Virus record (IMG/VR): IMGVR_UViG_3300049489_000321
Span: 1-64,000 of that record
Strand: one strand, 5' to 3'
Length of the DNA stretch: 64,000 bases
Origin: a virus
The position numbers and the translations under genes are program-made. Every line of letters starts with the position of its first letter. Within the stretch, counting starts at the first letter, position 1. The notes beneath the pieces are model-generated. The model made no database searches. It was not told where the DNA came from and worked only from the letters and a program-made list of their open reading frames with translations. Below, one piece after another: positions 50,209 through 58,365 of this stretch.

Positions 50209-50926
50209 CCCAAATCGTCTGAACCCTTCCAACGCTAAATTTAAGAAAAGACAAAACGCAAGAGGAGGCGGTGTTTCACATAGCGCTGTAGCTCGTGGCA
50301 AAGGAGTTGGTGATTTTGCTCCAAGCAATGCCCAAGAACCTACGGCACACGGTATTCGTATCCCTTCGTTTTTGTGTGATGAATTCGTTACTTACTACGA
50401 ATGTTTGTTTTCTGGTAACAACACTGGATTTGGGTTAAGCGCCGACAAGAACAAGACGGTGTGTGTTCTAAGCGGCACTGTTTACATTACTACCGCTGCA
50501 ACTGTAAAAACAGAAAATGGTTGGGAAGTAGACAATGACACCAAGACCATGATAAAAGTTAACGCTGGCGCACATGCTAGTTTTCCGGCTGGAACGGCGT
50601 ATAGCCTAGCCACTACAGGCAAACAGAATGTTGAGATGCTAGTTACGACTAGCATTGGTTATGACGATTCTTTTATACCATTAGAAGAATCGATTTCTAA
50701 GCCTGGAAAAATGATTATGAAGGCTCCCGAGGGACCTGTCAAAGCGCGTGTTAACAGTCAAAAAGAAAAAGACGTAGTTGCATCACAGTTTGCTCGTAGA
50801 CAGAGGCAACGTGGTGCCAACGTCGGTAAACGAACTGAGTTGTCTGGAACAAGTTCTGTTCCTAATGTAAACAGTTCAACAGTTATAGGCGTGAATCCAA
50901 TGCCCTTTAGGTTCACCGACGAATAA
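50198..50926 (+). CDS. Cupin-like virion-cluster protein, 242 aa
   Basis: Residues about 85-150 (TVCVLSGTVYITTAATVKTENGW...IKVNAGAHASFPAGTAYSLAT) have the cupin double-strand pattern (G-x-x-Y ... PAGTxY). The N-terminus is basic and disordered, and the C-terminus basic. Location before the portal suggests a virion or assembly role; no homologue named. Confidence 0.55.
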   Translation: MSFNPNRLNPSNAKFKKRQNARGGGVSHSAVARGKGVGDFAPSNAQEPTAHGIRIPSFLCDEFVTYYECLFSGNNTGFGLSADKNKTVCVLSGTVYITTAATVKTENGWEVDNDTKTMIKVNAGAHASFPAGTAYSLATTGKQNVEMLVTTSIGYDDSFIPLEESISKPGKMIMKAPEGPVKARVNSQKEKDVVASQFARRQRQRGANVGKRTELSGTSSVPNVNSSTVIGVNPMPFRFTDE

Positions 50927-50933
50927 GGAGTAG

Positions 50934-52526
50934 ATGCCTGAATTAACAAAAGGTTTTGGACCTCCTGCTACTGCTGGACAAAAACAGCGTCGTAGCATGT
51001 TAACAGCTGGTAACACGTCTACTACTGTTAATACCGGTCGCTCAGCTAGTCCAGGCGCTGCTCTGTGTCCTATGTGTGACCACCGTCACGGTCCTGGTAG
51101 TCAGTGTAGCTATCAAAAAGGTATTTTAGATCTATTTGATATTTCAAAAGCTGATCAACCAACTATGCCTGGTAAAAAAGGCGGTGGAGGTATACCTGGT
51201 CACACAGGAGGAAATAAGCACCACGGTCCTGACGGACGGTTCACTACGGCTGGTAAGGCTGTAAGCGTAACTCCTGCCAAGGGAAAACCAGCCGTAAAGG
51301 TTCCTAAACCAGATGAAGTTAACGCTGGCGGCGGATTCAGTGTTCCGAAGCCTAAAGATGACTTTAAAGTACCAAAACCAGGTGAAGTAAGTGCAGGTGG
51401 CGGTTACGAGGTTCCTAAACCAAATACCATGAATGCTGGTGGTGGATTTAAAGTTCCAAAACCAAAGGACGAGACGGTGGGCACTGTAGGTCCGTCTCCA
51501 AAAGCAGAGTCCAAGTTTGACCCAAATAAAACCGGTGCTGCGTCTCCTAAAGCGAAAGACGGTGGTCCGCTAAAAGGCGAAGAAGGCGGCAGCGGCGGCG
51601 TTACAGGCGACGGCGCTAAGACTAAACAAGGCGGCGAAGAAGACGAAGCCTATAACAAGGTGGTCGATGAAAACAAAAACAAGTTCCTTCCACCAGGATC
51701 TGAGAAACCAATAAAGCCAGATGACTATAGCAGAGCACACATTAATTTAACCCAAAAAATGGGAGATCGCGCTCGTTCTGCAGCTAAACAAGCTGGGCAC
51801 AGTACTTCTCAAGTAAACTTGGCTGCGTTTGAAGCAGACCAAGATGCTGGACATGCCGTTGGATTGGCCAAAGAAAGAGGGATTCCCGCACACGAAATAG
51901 AACAACATCTTCCTCAATTAATGGAAGAGGCAAAGCAGGCGCGTATAAATGCTGCTAATCAGCCTCCTACTGTAGAGGGGTTGTTTGACCAAGGTCAACA
52001 ACCCGTTTCTGGAACTATATTTCAATCTCCAACAAAACTAGACGCACATCCTGGTATTCCGCTAGACGGATCAACGCAGACAACTTCTGTCGGTACTCCT
52101 CAAGGAGTTGAGCACAACTTACGAGATCCAAGTAAGATGGGAACAGGAATGAGTTCACCTCCTGCTTCCGCAACGCCTCCAACACCTAACGGACCTCCGA
52201 CTCCAAAAGGTAAGACTCCACCAAAAGGAAAAAAAGGCGGGTCACTTGGTCTTCCTATTGCGCAAATGTATGGTGCTGGTAGTGCTATAGGAAGCGGATT
52301 GGCTGGTAGTCCTGGTGGTGGTGTAGCGCCTACGGCGTCTTTTGCTGCTCAAAGAGCACATCAATTGTTAAATCCTAATTTAAATTCAACTACCGGACCA
52401 GCTTTGGCTAATCCTGGTTCCGGCCCTGGTGGACGTGCTGCGTGGCAAAGTGCCAACGCTTCTCAAAAGCCAATTCATAATAATTTTGGTATTCGTAAAT
52501 CAGTTTTGGATGTTTTGGATGACTAA
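50934..52526 (+). CDS. Low-complexity Pro/Gly-rich virion-cluster protein, 530 aa
   Basis: A CPMCDHRHGPGSQC zinc knuckle near residue 45-58 is followed by GGGGIPGHTGGNKHHGPDGRF. Residues 123-180 contain four diverged copies of VPKP-x-AGGGF/Y. A charged helical stretch then precedes a Gly/Pro/Ser-rich C-terminus. Mostly disordered; a linker or scaffold-like protein of the head. Function unknown. Confidence 0.65.
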   Translation: MPELTKGFGPPATAGQKQRRSMLTAGNTSTTVNTGRSASPGAALCPMCDHRHGPGSQCSYQKGILDLFDISKADQPTMPGKKGGGGIPGHTGGNKHHGPDGRFTTAGKAVSVTPAKGKPAVKVPKPDEVNAGGGFSVPKPKDDFKVPKPGEVSAGGGYEVPKPNTMNAGGGFKVPKPKDETVGTVGPSPKAESKFDPNKTGAASPKAKDGGPLKGEEGGSGGVTGDGAKTKQGGEEDEAYNKVVDENKNKFLPPGSEKPIKPDDYSRAHINLTQKMGDRARSAAKQAGHSTSQVNLAAFEADQDAGHAVGLAKERGIPAHEIEQHLPQLMEEAKQARINAANQPPTVEGLFDQGQQPVSGTIFQSPTKLDAHPGIPLDGSTQTTSVGTPQGVEHNLRDPSKMGTGMSSPPASATPPTPNGPPTPKGKTPPKGKKGGSLGLPIAQMYGAGSAIGSGLAGSPGGGVAPTASFAAQRAHQLLNPNLNSTTGPALANPGSGPGGRAAWQSANASQKPIHNNFGIRKSVLDVLDD

Positions 52527-53226
52527 CGAACCTATAGATTTATATAAAAGTAAGTCAAATAACAACAGAATTGTAGAAAACGCCATAATAACAGCGTTTG
52601 TTTATGAAGGCATAATTCCTAAATCAGTTCGTTATACTTTGCAAAATACTGAAATTGCTGGTATAGTTAAATCCACATCTTCTGATGTGTATTTTTTTAG
52701 TTACAACAGTGGTATAAATAATTTAGAGTTAAGTTTAGTGGATTCATTTTCGTATCGTAAAGCAACAGAACTTTTTTCAAAAAGCGAAGAAGGATTTGAT
52801 CTAGAATATGCGGAAGAAGAAGAGAAATCTGGTCAATCGGGCGGACAAAATGCTGGTGGGTTACCTGGTACAATTGACGAAGAAAGAAACGTAGCTGCAC
52901 AAAGACGATTAATAACAGAAGAACACCCTGGCGCTGCTGTAGGCATGACTCCTGATAGACCTGATCGCGGTCGTCAGTGGCATCAAGACACTGTTAAGTC
53001 TCTACAAGACCTATCAGAAAACATCAATAAATCTGTAACAAGTTATTTTAATATTGCTTCTCCTACGGAAAAACAATTCATGGTTGAAGTAATGGGGAGA
53101 TCCCCAGATGAGGTTGATTCAGGCACTATAAAGATGACTCCCTTACAAAAAGTTACATATCAAAAGTGGTTGGCTAAATCAGTTTATAAAGACTACACGT
53201 CACTAAATTCGTGGCGAAATCGTTAA
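52519..53226 (+). CDS. Hypothetical virion-cluster protein, 235 aa
   Basis: ATG 52519 overlaps the previous stop; a longer frame from 52429 is rejected. First half alpha/beta, second half acidic and disordered, then a helical KTVKSLQDLSENINKSVTSYFN. It precedes the portal gene by TAATG. No family recognised. Confidence 0.65.
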   Translation: MTNEPIDLYKSKSNNNRIVENAIITAFVYEGIIPKSVRYTLQNTEIAGIVKSTSSDVYFFSYNSGINNLELSLVDSFSYRKATELFSKSEEGFDLEYAEEEEKSGQSGGQNAGGLPGTIDEERNVAAQRRLITEEHPGAAVGMTPDRPDRGRQWHQDTVKSLQDLSENINKSVTSYFNIASPTEKQFMVEVMGRSPDEVDSGTIKMTPLQKVTYQKWLAKSVYKDYTSLNSWRNR

Positions 53227-54977
53227 TGAAGAAAAAATACGGAAATAGCGTTAATTACGAGAAGATCGTTGAAGAAGTTGCTCGTATGTCTGTTGCTACG
53301 CAACAGATAATGCCTATAGTTAAGGAACAAATAGAAAAAGGATGGAAGCAAATTCCAAATGTTGACGCTAAACGCTCAACAAAGTCTTGGTTTTATGATC
53401 CTCTTTCAGTTCAATTTGCGCTAGGCTATAAAGACCGTAACTTCTCTTTAACTTTTGACATCTTAAAGAGAACAGTACAGCAGCTAGCGCTGCTAAACGC
53501 CATTATCAATCTTCGATGCGCGCAAGTAGCTGCCTTCAGTCAACCGTATAGAAGTACAAGAAGTCTTGGTTTTGTAATTAAACACAAAGATCCAGATCAT
53601 CCTACTACTCGTGCTGAGGTTGAGTTTATTAAGGAATTGGAAGCGTTTGTACTTAACTGCGGAAGATCTGAGAGAAACCCGTATTCTTTAGCAGATAGAG
53701 ACGACTTTGATACTTTTTTGCGTAAAATTGTTCGTGATTCTTTAAGCTATGATCAAATATGTTGTGAGGTAGTTCCTGATAAAATGGGAATTCCTTATGA
53801 ATTCGTAGCAGTAGATGCTTCTACAATACGGTTTTCAGCCGATCCTAGAATACTAGGTGCCAACATGGCTCCTTCACGCAACGGATTTAATCCAATAAAT
53901 CCTAAAATCAACCTAGGACCCGCCACAGCAGATCCATTTACTGGTGCTGTGGAATCAGAAGGAAAGCCAACCAAGTTCGTCCAGGTTGTTCAGGGGCAAA
54001 TAGAGAACGTATACAATGAAGACGAGTTATTTATAGGTATTAGAAATCCTAAAACAGATATCTTAACCGGAGTTTACGGGTACTCAGAAGTAGAACAGCT
54101 AATCAACACGATCACAGGCATGTTGTATGCCGAAGAGTACAATCGAAACTTCTTTAAGCAAGGAAGCTCTCCTCACGGTATTCTAAATTTTAAAGGTGAC
54201 GGCGTAACAGATGAGACTATTGAGGGTTTCCGTAGGTATTGGGCTGCTCACGTAACGGGTGTACAGAACAGTCACCAACTTCCTGTTCTAAACTCAGAGG
54301 GTCTAGAATTTATTGATTTCCACAAGACTAACACGGAGATGGAATTCAATAAATGGATTGAATACAACATTAAGACTATTTGCGGTGTGTTCCTTATAGA
54401 ACCAGAAGAGATCGGCTTCTCGCTATCTGGTGGTGTAAGTCAAACTCCTTTATTTGAGTCTTCTTCTGAATGGAAGCTAAAAGCTAGCCGTGATAGAGGT
54501 TTAAAGCCTCTTCTTAAGTTTGTATCTAAATTAATAAATAAGAACATTATTGACAAGATTGACGATCATTTTGCCTTAGAATTCGTAGGTCTAGATGAAA
54601 TGGACGAACAGTCCAAGCACAATATGATGATCGAACAGATTTCATCATATATGACGCTTAACGAAGCTCGTAGACAACTAGACATGCCTGATATAGAGGG
54701 CGGTGATATTCCGATGAATCCCACATACCTTCAGATGATGAAGATGAAGATGGACGCTGATCAGGCGAAACAACAAATGCAACAGGACCAAGCCGCGCAG
54801 GCACAACAAGCACAAGCACAGCCTCAACCGGGACAGGACCAGGCTCAGGATATGCAGGGACAACAGCCCAACGCCTTGCCAGGAAGCTTCCCAGATCAGC
54901 CGCAGCAACCGCCTAACTACAGTTCTACTTTTGGATTACCTGACTTTCCATTTTTTGACGATAACACGGGAGAATAG
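53226..54977 (+). CDS. Portal protein, 583 aa
   Basis: Start at ATG 53226 (TAATG overlap); a GTG at 53211 is the alternative. The central sequence SLSYDQICCEVVPDKMGIPYEF, the NFFKQGSSPHGILNFKGDGV and LPVLNSEGLEFIDFH segments, and EMEFNKWIEYNIKTICGVFLIEPEEIGF are typical of HK97-type phage portals. The C-terminal 120 residues are Gln/Pro-rich, a disordered tail. The portal forms the 12-subunit ring through which DNA enters the capsid. Confidence 0.85.
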   Translation: MKKKYGNSVNYEKIVEEVARMSVATQQIMPIVKEQIEKGWKQIPNVDAKRSTKSWFYDPLSVQFALGYKDRNFSLTFDILKRTVQQLALLNAIINLRCAQVAAFSQPYRSTRSLGFVIKHKDPDHPTTRAEVEFIKELEAFVLNCGRSERNPYSLADRDDFDTFLRKIVRDSLSYDQICCEVVPDKMGIPYEFVAVDASTIRFSADPRILGANMAPSRNGFNPINPKINLGPATADPFTGAVESEGKPTKFVQVVQGQIENVYNEDELFIGIRNPKTDILTGVYGYSEVEQLINTITGMLYAEEYNRNFFKQGSSPHGILNFKGDGVTDETIEGFRRYWAAHVTGVQNSHQLPVLNSEGLEFIDFHKTNTEMEFNKWIEYNIKTICGVFLIEPEEIGFSLSGGVSQTPLFESSSEWKLKASRDRGLKPLLKFVSKLINKNIIDKIDDHFALEFVGLDEMDEQSKHNMMIEQISSYMTLNEARRQLDMPDIEGGDIPMNPTYLQMMKMKMDADQAKQQMQQDQAAQAQQAQAQPQPGQDQAQDMQGQQPNALPGSFPDQPQQPPNYSSTFGLPDFPFFDDNTGE

Positions 54978-54978
54978 T

Positions 54979-55494
54979 ATGAATAAAACTACAGAGATTC
55001 TTGAGGATTTTATAAAATCTTTAAGTACGTCATGTGACGATAGAGATGACGATTCTATACTTGATATAGACAAGGTTCCTGCTGCGGCATCTGAAATAGA
55101 TAAGACCGTAGTTGAGATTGAGGTAGAACCAGACGACGTACATTTGCGTGAAAAAGAAGAAAACGAAGAAGTAGAAAAAGCAATGACCGTTGGTTCTATT
55201 CCTACTCTCGGTAGTGCAACCAGGCGCAGTATATACGCGTCTGCTACCACTCCTGTTACTAGACAGTTTACAAAACTTACTCCACCAGAAGGTAGAGCAC
55301 CTCTTCTACCTGTTCCGTCAATGAAATATGCTCATGATGAATACTCAAGCTGTAATGCACACGGACTTACTTATAAGTCAACCAGTGAATGTCCACATTG
55401 TGCTATGTCTAAATCATACTCGTGTAAGTCGTGTGGTGGTGATTTGGTTAAACAGATAGGTGGCACCACTTCGTGCCAGAAGTGCGGAGCCTAG
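54979..55494 (+). CDS. Hypothetical protein with zinc ribbon, 171 aa
   Basis: ATG 54979 after GGGAGAATAGT. Acidic helical N-terminus, then a C-terminal double zinc ribbon (CNAHGLTYKSTSECPHC, CKSCGGDLVKQIGGTTSCQKC). Placed directly after the portal. Function unknown. Confidence 0.65.
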   Translation: MNKTTEILEDFIKSLSTSCDDRDDDSILDIDKVPAAASEIDKTVVEIEVEPDDVHLREKEENEEVEKAMTVGSIPTLGSATRRSIYASATTPVTRQFTKLTPPEGRAPLLPVPSMKYAHDEYSSCNAHGLTYKSTSECPHCAMSKSYSCKSCGGDLVKQIGGTTSCQKCGA

Positions 55495-55495
55495 T

Positions 55496-55615
55496 ATGTC
55501 AAAAATTACAAAAAATCCTCGTCTTGTGTTAGCTACTCCCGCTAGTAAAGACGTTGTGGTGAAGTCAGTTAAAGATATTAAAAAGAGCATTCCTCTTTAC
55601 ATAAGGATTAAATAA
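55496..55615 (+). CDS. Small basic protein, 39 aa
   Basis: ATG at 55496, two bases after the previous stop (TAGTATG). Basic and beta-like (KNPRLVLATPASKDVVVKSV). Two bases from the next gene. Too short for a family. Confidence 0.5.
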   Translation: MSKITKNPRLVLATPASKDVVVKSVKDIKKSIPLYIRIK

Positions 55616-55617
55616 TT

Positions 55618-56082
55618 ATGGCCAACTACGGACCAAGAAAACCAATTCACATGCAGGATTCTGAGCTAAGTAAGTCATATAAGAATCCGTCTTTTGAATC
55701 TTTTAGAGACAACGAAATACATACATCCGACTACAAAGAGATGGAAGATCGTCCGTCAACACATGCTATGGCATCTATGCGACGGTATCCAAACGGCGAA
55801 CTAGAGTACCAATGGGCGGTTGCCGTTATTATGGACGCCTTACACAAAGCCGAAAGAGGTATGTTTTTAACTCCTCTAGAAGAGTCCATGATTAGCGTTG
55901 TTTTTCCGGAATACAAGTCTGACGCCGCTGACGCTGCACTAGCGCAGGTTCGTACTAAACTTTCACAGACGGAAAAAGAAAATCTTAAGATGATGGTTGA
56001 AGCACAACTAAAAGAAGAGTTTAATTATAACGCGGGGCGCGGCGGGGGCAACACTCCAGGCCGCACCAGAACACTTCCATAA
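55618..56082 (+). CDS. Virion-cluster protein, 154 aa; N-terminus like the next gene
   Basis: NYGPRKPIHMQDSELSKSYK parallels the NYGPKKPLNWREPTFAKAVK start of the following product, suggesting a shared docking segment. The middle is helical (LEYQWAVAVIMDALHKAERGM). No family recognised. Confidence 0.65.
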   Translation: MANYGPRKPIHMQDSELSKSYKNPSFESFRDNEIHTSDYKEMEDRPSTHAMASMRRYPNGELEYQWAVAVIMDALHKAERGMFLTPLEESMISVVFPEYKSDAADAALAQVRTKLSQTEKENLKMMVEAQLKEEFNYNAGRGGGNTPGRTRTLP

Positions 56083-56093
56083 ACGGAGAATTT

Positions 56094-57635
56094 ATGAGCA
56101 ATTACGGACCAAAGAAGCCTTTAAACTGGAGAGAACCTACGTTTGCCAAAGCGGTAAAACGCGTTACAACTCTTGAGGAAAAACTAGATATTCACTATCG
56201 TGACGGAACTCCACCTACTCGTGGAGGGGCTTCTTGGGGCGCTCCTAGTGGTCTTCGTCCGCCTATTCCAAGCAAGCTCAATCCACCGCTGATTATTAAG
56301 GCTGTTTTAGCCCCTGTCAAATACGGCGAAGAAGGCAAACCGCAGTTTGCCCGTAAACGCGGACCAGACGGTAAGTTCGTTGAAGCCGAGAGCACAGGAT
56401 CTGAATCAACTGCTCAAGACGACGCTCAACGTAATGAACGTGAAAGCAAGTTATCTGAACATCGTTCACACGACAAACTAGTCGATACTAAGTTACGTGC
56501 GCAAGCAGTATCTCGTGGTGAGTCTGTAAAGAATCCGAGTGTTAAAGATAACAAAGAAAAAGATGGGAAAGTAGATAAAGCATTAGGTTCACAAGTACCC
56601 GGTGTTTCGTCTGCGATGCCTATTGACACGGTAAACGATCCAGTTAGTAAGCAGATCGGTGTTACAAAAACCGGTAATCCTATTTTCGATGATCCACACC
56701 ACTCAGAACACACAGATTTCACACCAGATGACCACCAGGATGCTGCGCAAGCTAACGCTACAGGTGCCCAACAAGCTATGGCAGCCGGCGATCAAGCAGG
56801 AGCCATGCGTATGCAGAACAACGCCAGCATCCACGATTCTATGGCTAACGATACAAGCAATCCTTCTACTAGGTTCTTGAATCAATTAACGACAGACAAT
56901 GGGCAAGCTCCTTCCATGGATGATCTACCGCAGGACGACTTGTCTGCACTAATGGGCGGTACTCCTCCTACACAAGACCCGATGGCAGCGCAGACAGCTA
57001 CACAACCTCCTGGTATGCAGTCTACGCCACAGGACGGTTTATCTACATTAATGGGCGGGCCTACTGCTCCTATGCCGCCACCAAGTGCTGCTCCTACAGG
57101 AGTTACTCCACCTAACGTACCTCCTGTTGCTCATAATACTGCTGGCGCAGAGCCGGATTTTAGATCTGATGCGCTTAGTAATTTTGTAGACCCAGGCGCC
57201 GATAAAAACAAGCCAACAATGAACCCGCCCGCAGCTGGACCAGCTCCTGGCATGATTAATAGTCAAACTGGTACAGGAGTCGGCCCACAGACAGACTCAT
57301 CACAGTTTGCTGGAACGATGTCGCAGCCTCAATCACCTCAAGACGAAATGTCGCCTGTATCTCCCGACACGTCTGACACAACCGGTGCTGTTGACTTAGA
57401 TCAGCTGTTTGGTAATGGAGAAGACGGTGATAGCGACACGCCTCCAATGGGAGCACCTGGCGAAGAAAGCGACGACAGCGACTCTATGCCTAATGATCCT
57501 GCTGATGACAAACCGTCTTTTGGTGGTAAAGAACCTGCTTCTGATGATTCTGCTGACGAATCTGACGAAGAAGACAAGGATAAATTAAAAGTCGCAATGA
57601 ATAAAGCTCTGGTGGCGTTATCTAGACTAATCTAA
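56094..57635 (+). CDS. Disordered virion-cluster protein, 513 aa
   Basis: ATG follows CGGAGAATTT. NYGPKKPL docking segment, then GPDGKFVEAE (a GPDG-[KR]-F motif also seen at 50934), then Pro/Gly/Met/Ala-rich repeats (PPGMQSTPQDGLSTLMGG) and an acidic tail. Almost no order is predicted. Role unknown; scaffold or decoration is possible. Confidence 0.6.
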   Translation: MSNYGPKKPLNWREPTFAKAVKRVTTLEEKLDIHYRDGTPPTRGGASWGAPSGLRPPIPSKLNPPLIIKAVLAPVKYGEEGKPQFARKRGPDGKFVEAESTGSESTAQDDAQRNERESKLSEHRSHDKLVDTKLRAQAVSRGESVKNPSVKDNKEKDGKVDKALGSQVPGVSSAMPIDTVNDPVSKQIGVTKTGNPIFDDPHHSEHTDFTPDDHQDAAQANATGAQQAMAAGDQAGAMRMQNNASIHDSMANDTSNPSTRFLNQLTTDNGQAPSMDDLPQDDLSALMGGTPPTQDPMAAQTATQPPGMQSTPQDGLSTLMGGPTAPMPPPSAAPTGVTPPNVPPVAHNTAGAEPDFRSDALSNFVDPGADKNKPTMNPPAAGPAPGMINSQTGTGVGPQTDSSQFAGTMSQPQSPQDEMSPVSPDTSDTTGAVDLDQLFGNGEDGDSDTPPMGAPGEESDDSDSMPNDPADDKPSFGGKEPASDDSADESDEEDKDKLKVAMNKALVALSRLI

Positions 57636-57648
57636 CCACTGTTGTTAA

Positions 57649-58365
57649 ATGGAAAAGGCTAGAAAATTGTCACGTCGTATGGAATTTCAAGGACTTAATA
57701 TTTCCATCGAAACTGACAAAGGTGAAATTAGAGAATGGTTTGATACTAATTCCGGACAGTCTGGTAAGACTACCATGGTATACCCTTACGGGTATATTAC
57801 TGGTCTTAAAGAAAAAGGCGAAGACGGTGACTGTTTAGATTGTTTCGTTGGTCCTAATAAAGACGCTGAAGTTGTTTACGTTGTTAGACAGTTAAAGAAA
57901 CCAGAGTTTAAAGAATTTGATGAAGAAAAAGTTATGTTTGGTTTTGAAACAGAAAAAGAAGCCAAACAAGCTTATCTAGAACACTATGATGATAAGAGAT
58001 TTTTTGGGTCGATTTATTCTATGCCAATAGATGAATTTAAGTCTGAATTAGTAAAGTCCATGGGAAATCAACTTCCTATGGACCAAATGAAGCCTCAATT
58101 TACGTACGACATTGATCAACTTCCTAACGTTGAACACTGGTTAAACAGCGTTGGATCTTTAAAAGAAAAAGATATTTTAGGTCTTTGTGCTGAAATATGG
58201 GGACCAGGTTATTCTTTTATAAAGCTAAGTAAAACACACATTATTGCTGAGTTACGCGGATTTTTAAGAGATCAGCAGGAATTGTTGTTATTAGCACAAC
58301 CAGATGTAGTAGAATCTTCTGTCGATCCAGTAGCGGTGCCACATGCAGAACAACCTAATAATTAA
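57649..58365 (+). CDS. Inorganic-pyrophosphatase-domain (InPase, PF18823-like) protein, 238 aa
   Basis: Residues 15-130 (LNISIETDKGEIREW, MVYPYGYITGLKEKGEDGDCLDCFVGP, VYVVRQLKKPEF, EKVMFGFETEKEAKQAYLEHY) match the phage 'inorganic pyrophosphatase' domain found in polyvalent proteins, with the D-G-D-x-x-D-x-F-VGP core. Enzymatic activity in these phage forms is not well tested. The C-terminus is a separate helical part. Confidence 0.75.
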   Translation: MEKARKLSRRMEFQGLNISIETDKGEIREWFDTNSGQSGKTTMVYPYGYITGLKEKGEDGDCLDCFVGPNKDAEVVYVVRQLKKPEFKEFDEEKVMFGFETEKEAKQAYLEHYDDKRFFGSIYSMPIDEFKSELVKSMGNQLPMDQMKPQFTYDIDQLPNVEHWLNSVGSLKEKDILGLCAEIWGPGYSFIKLSKTHIIAELRGFLRDQQELLLLAQPDVVESSVDPVAVPHAEQPNN

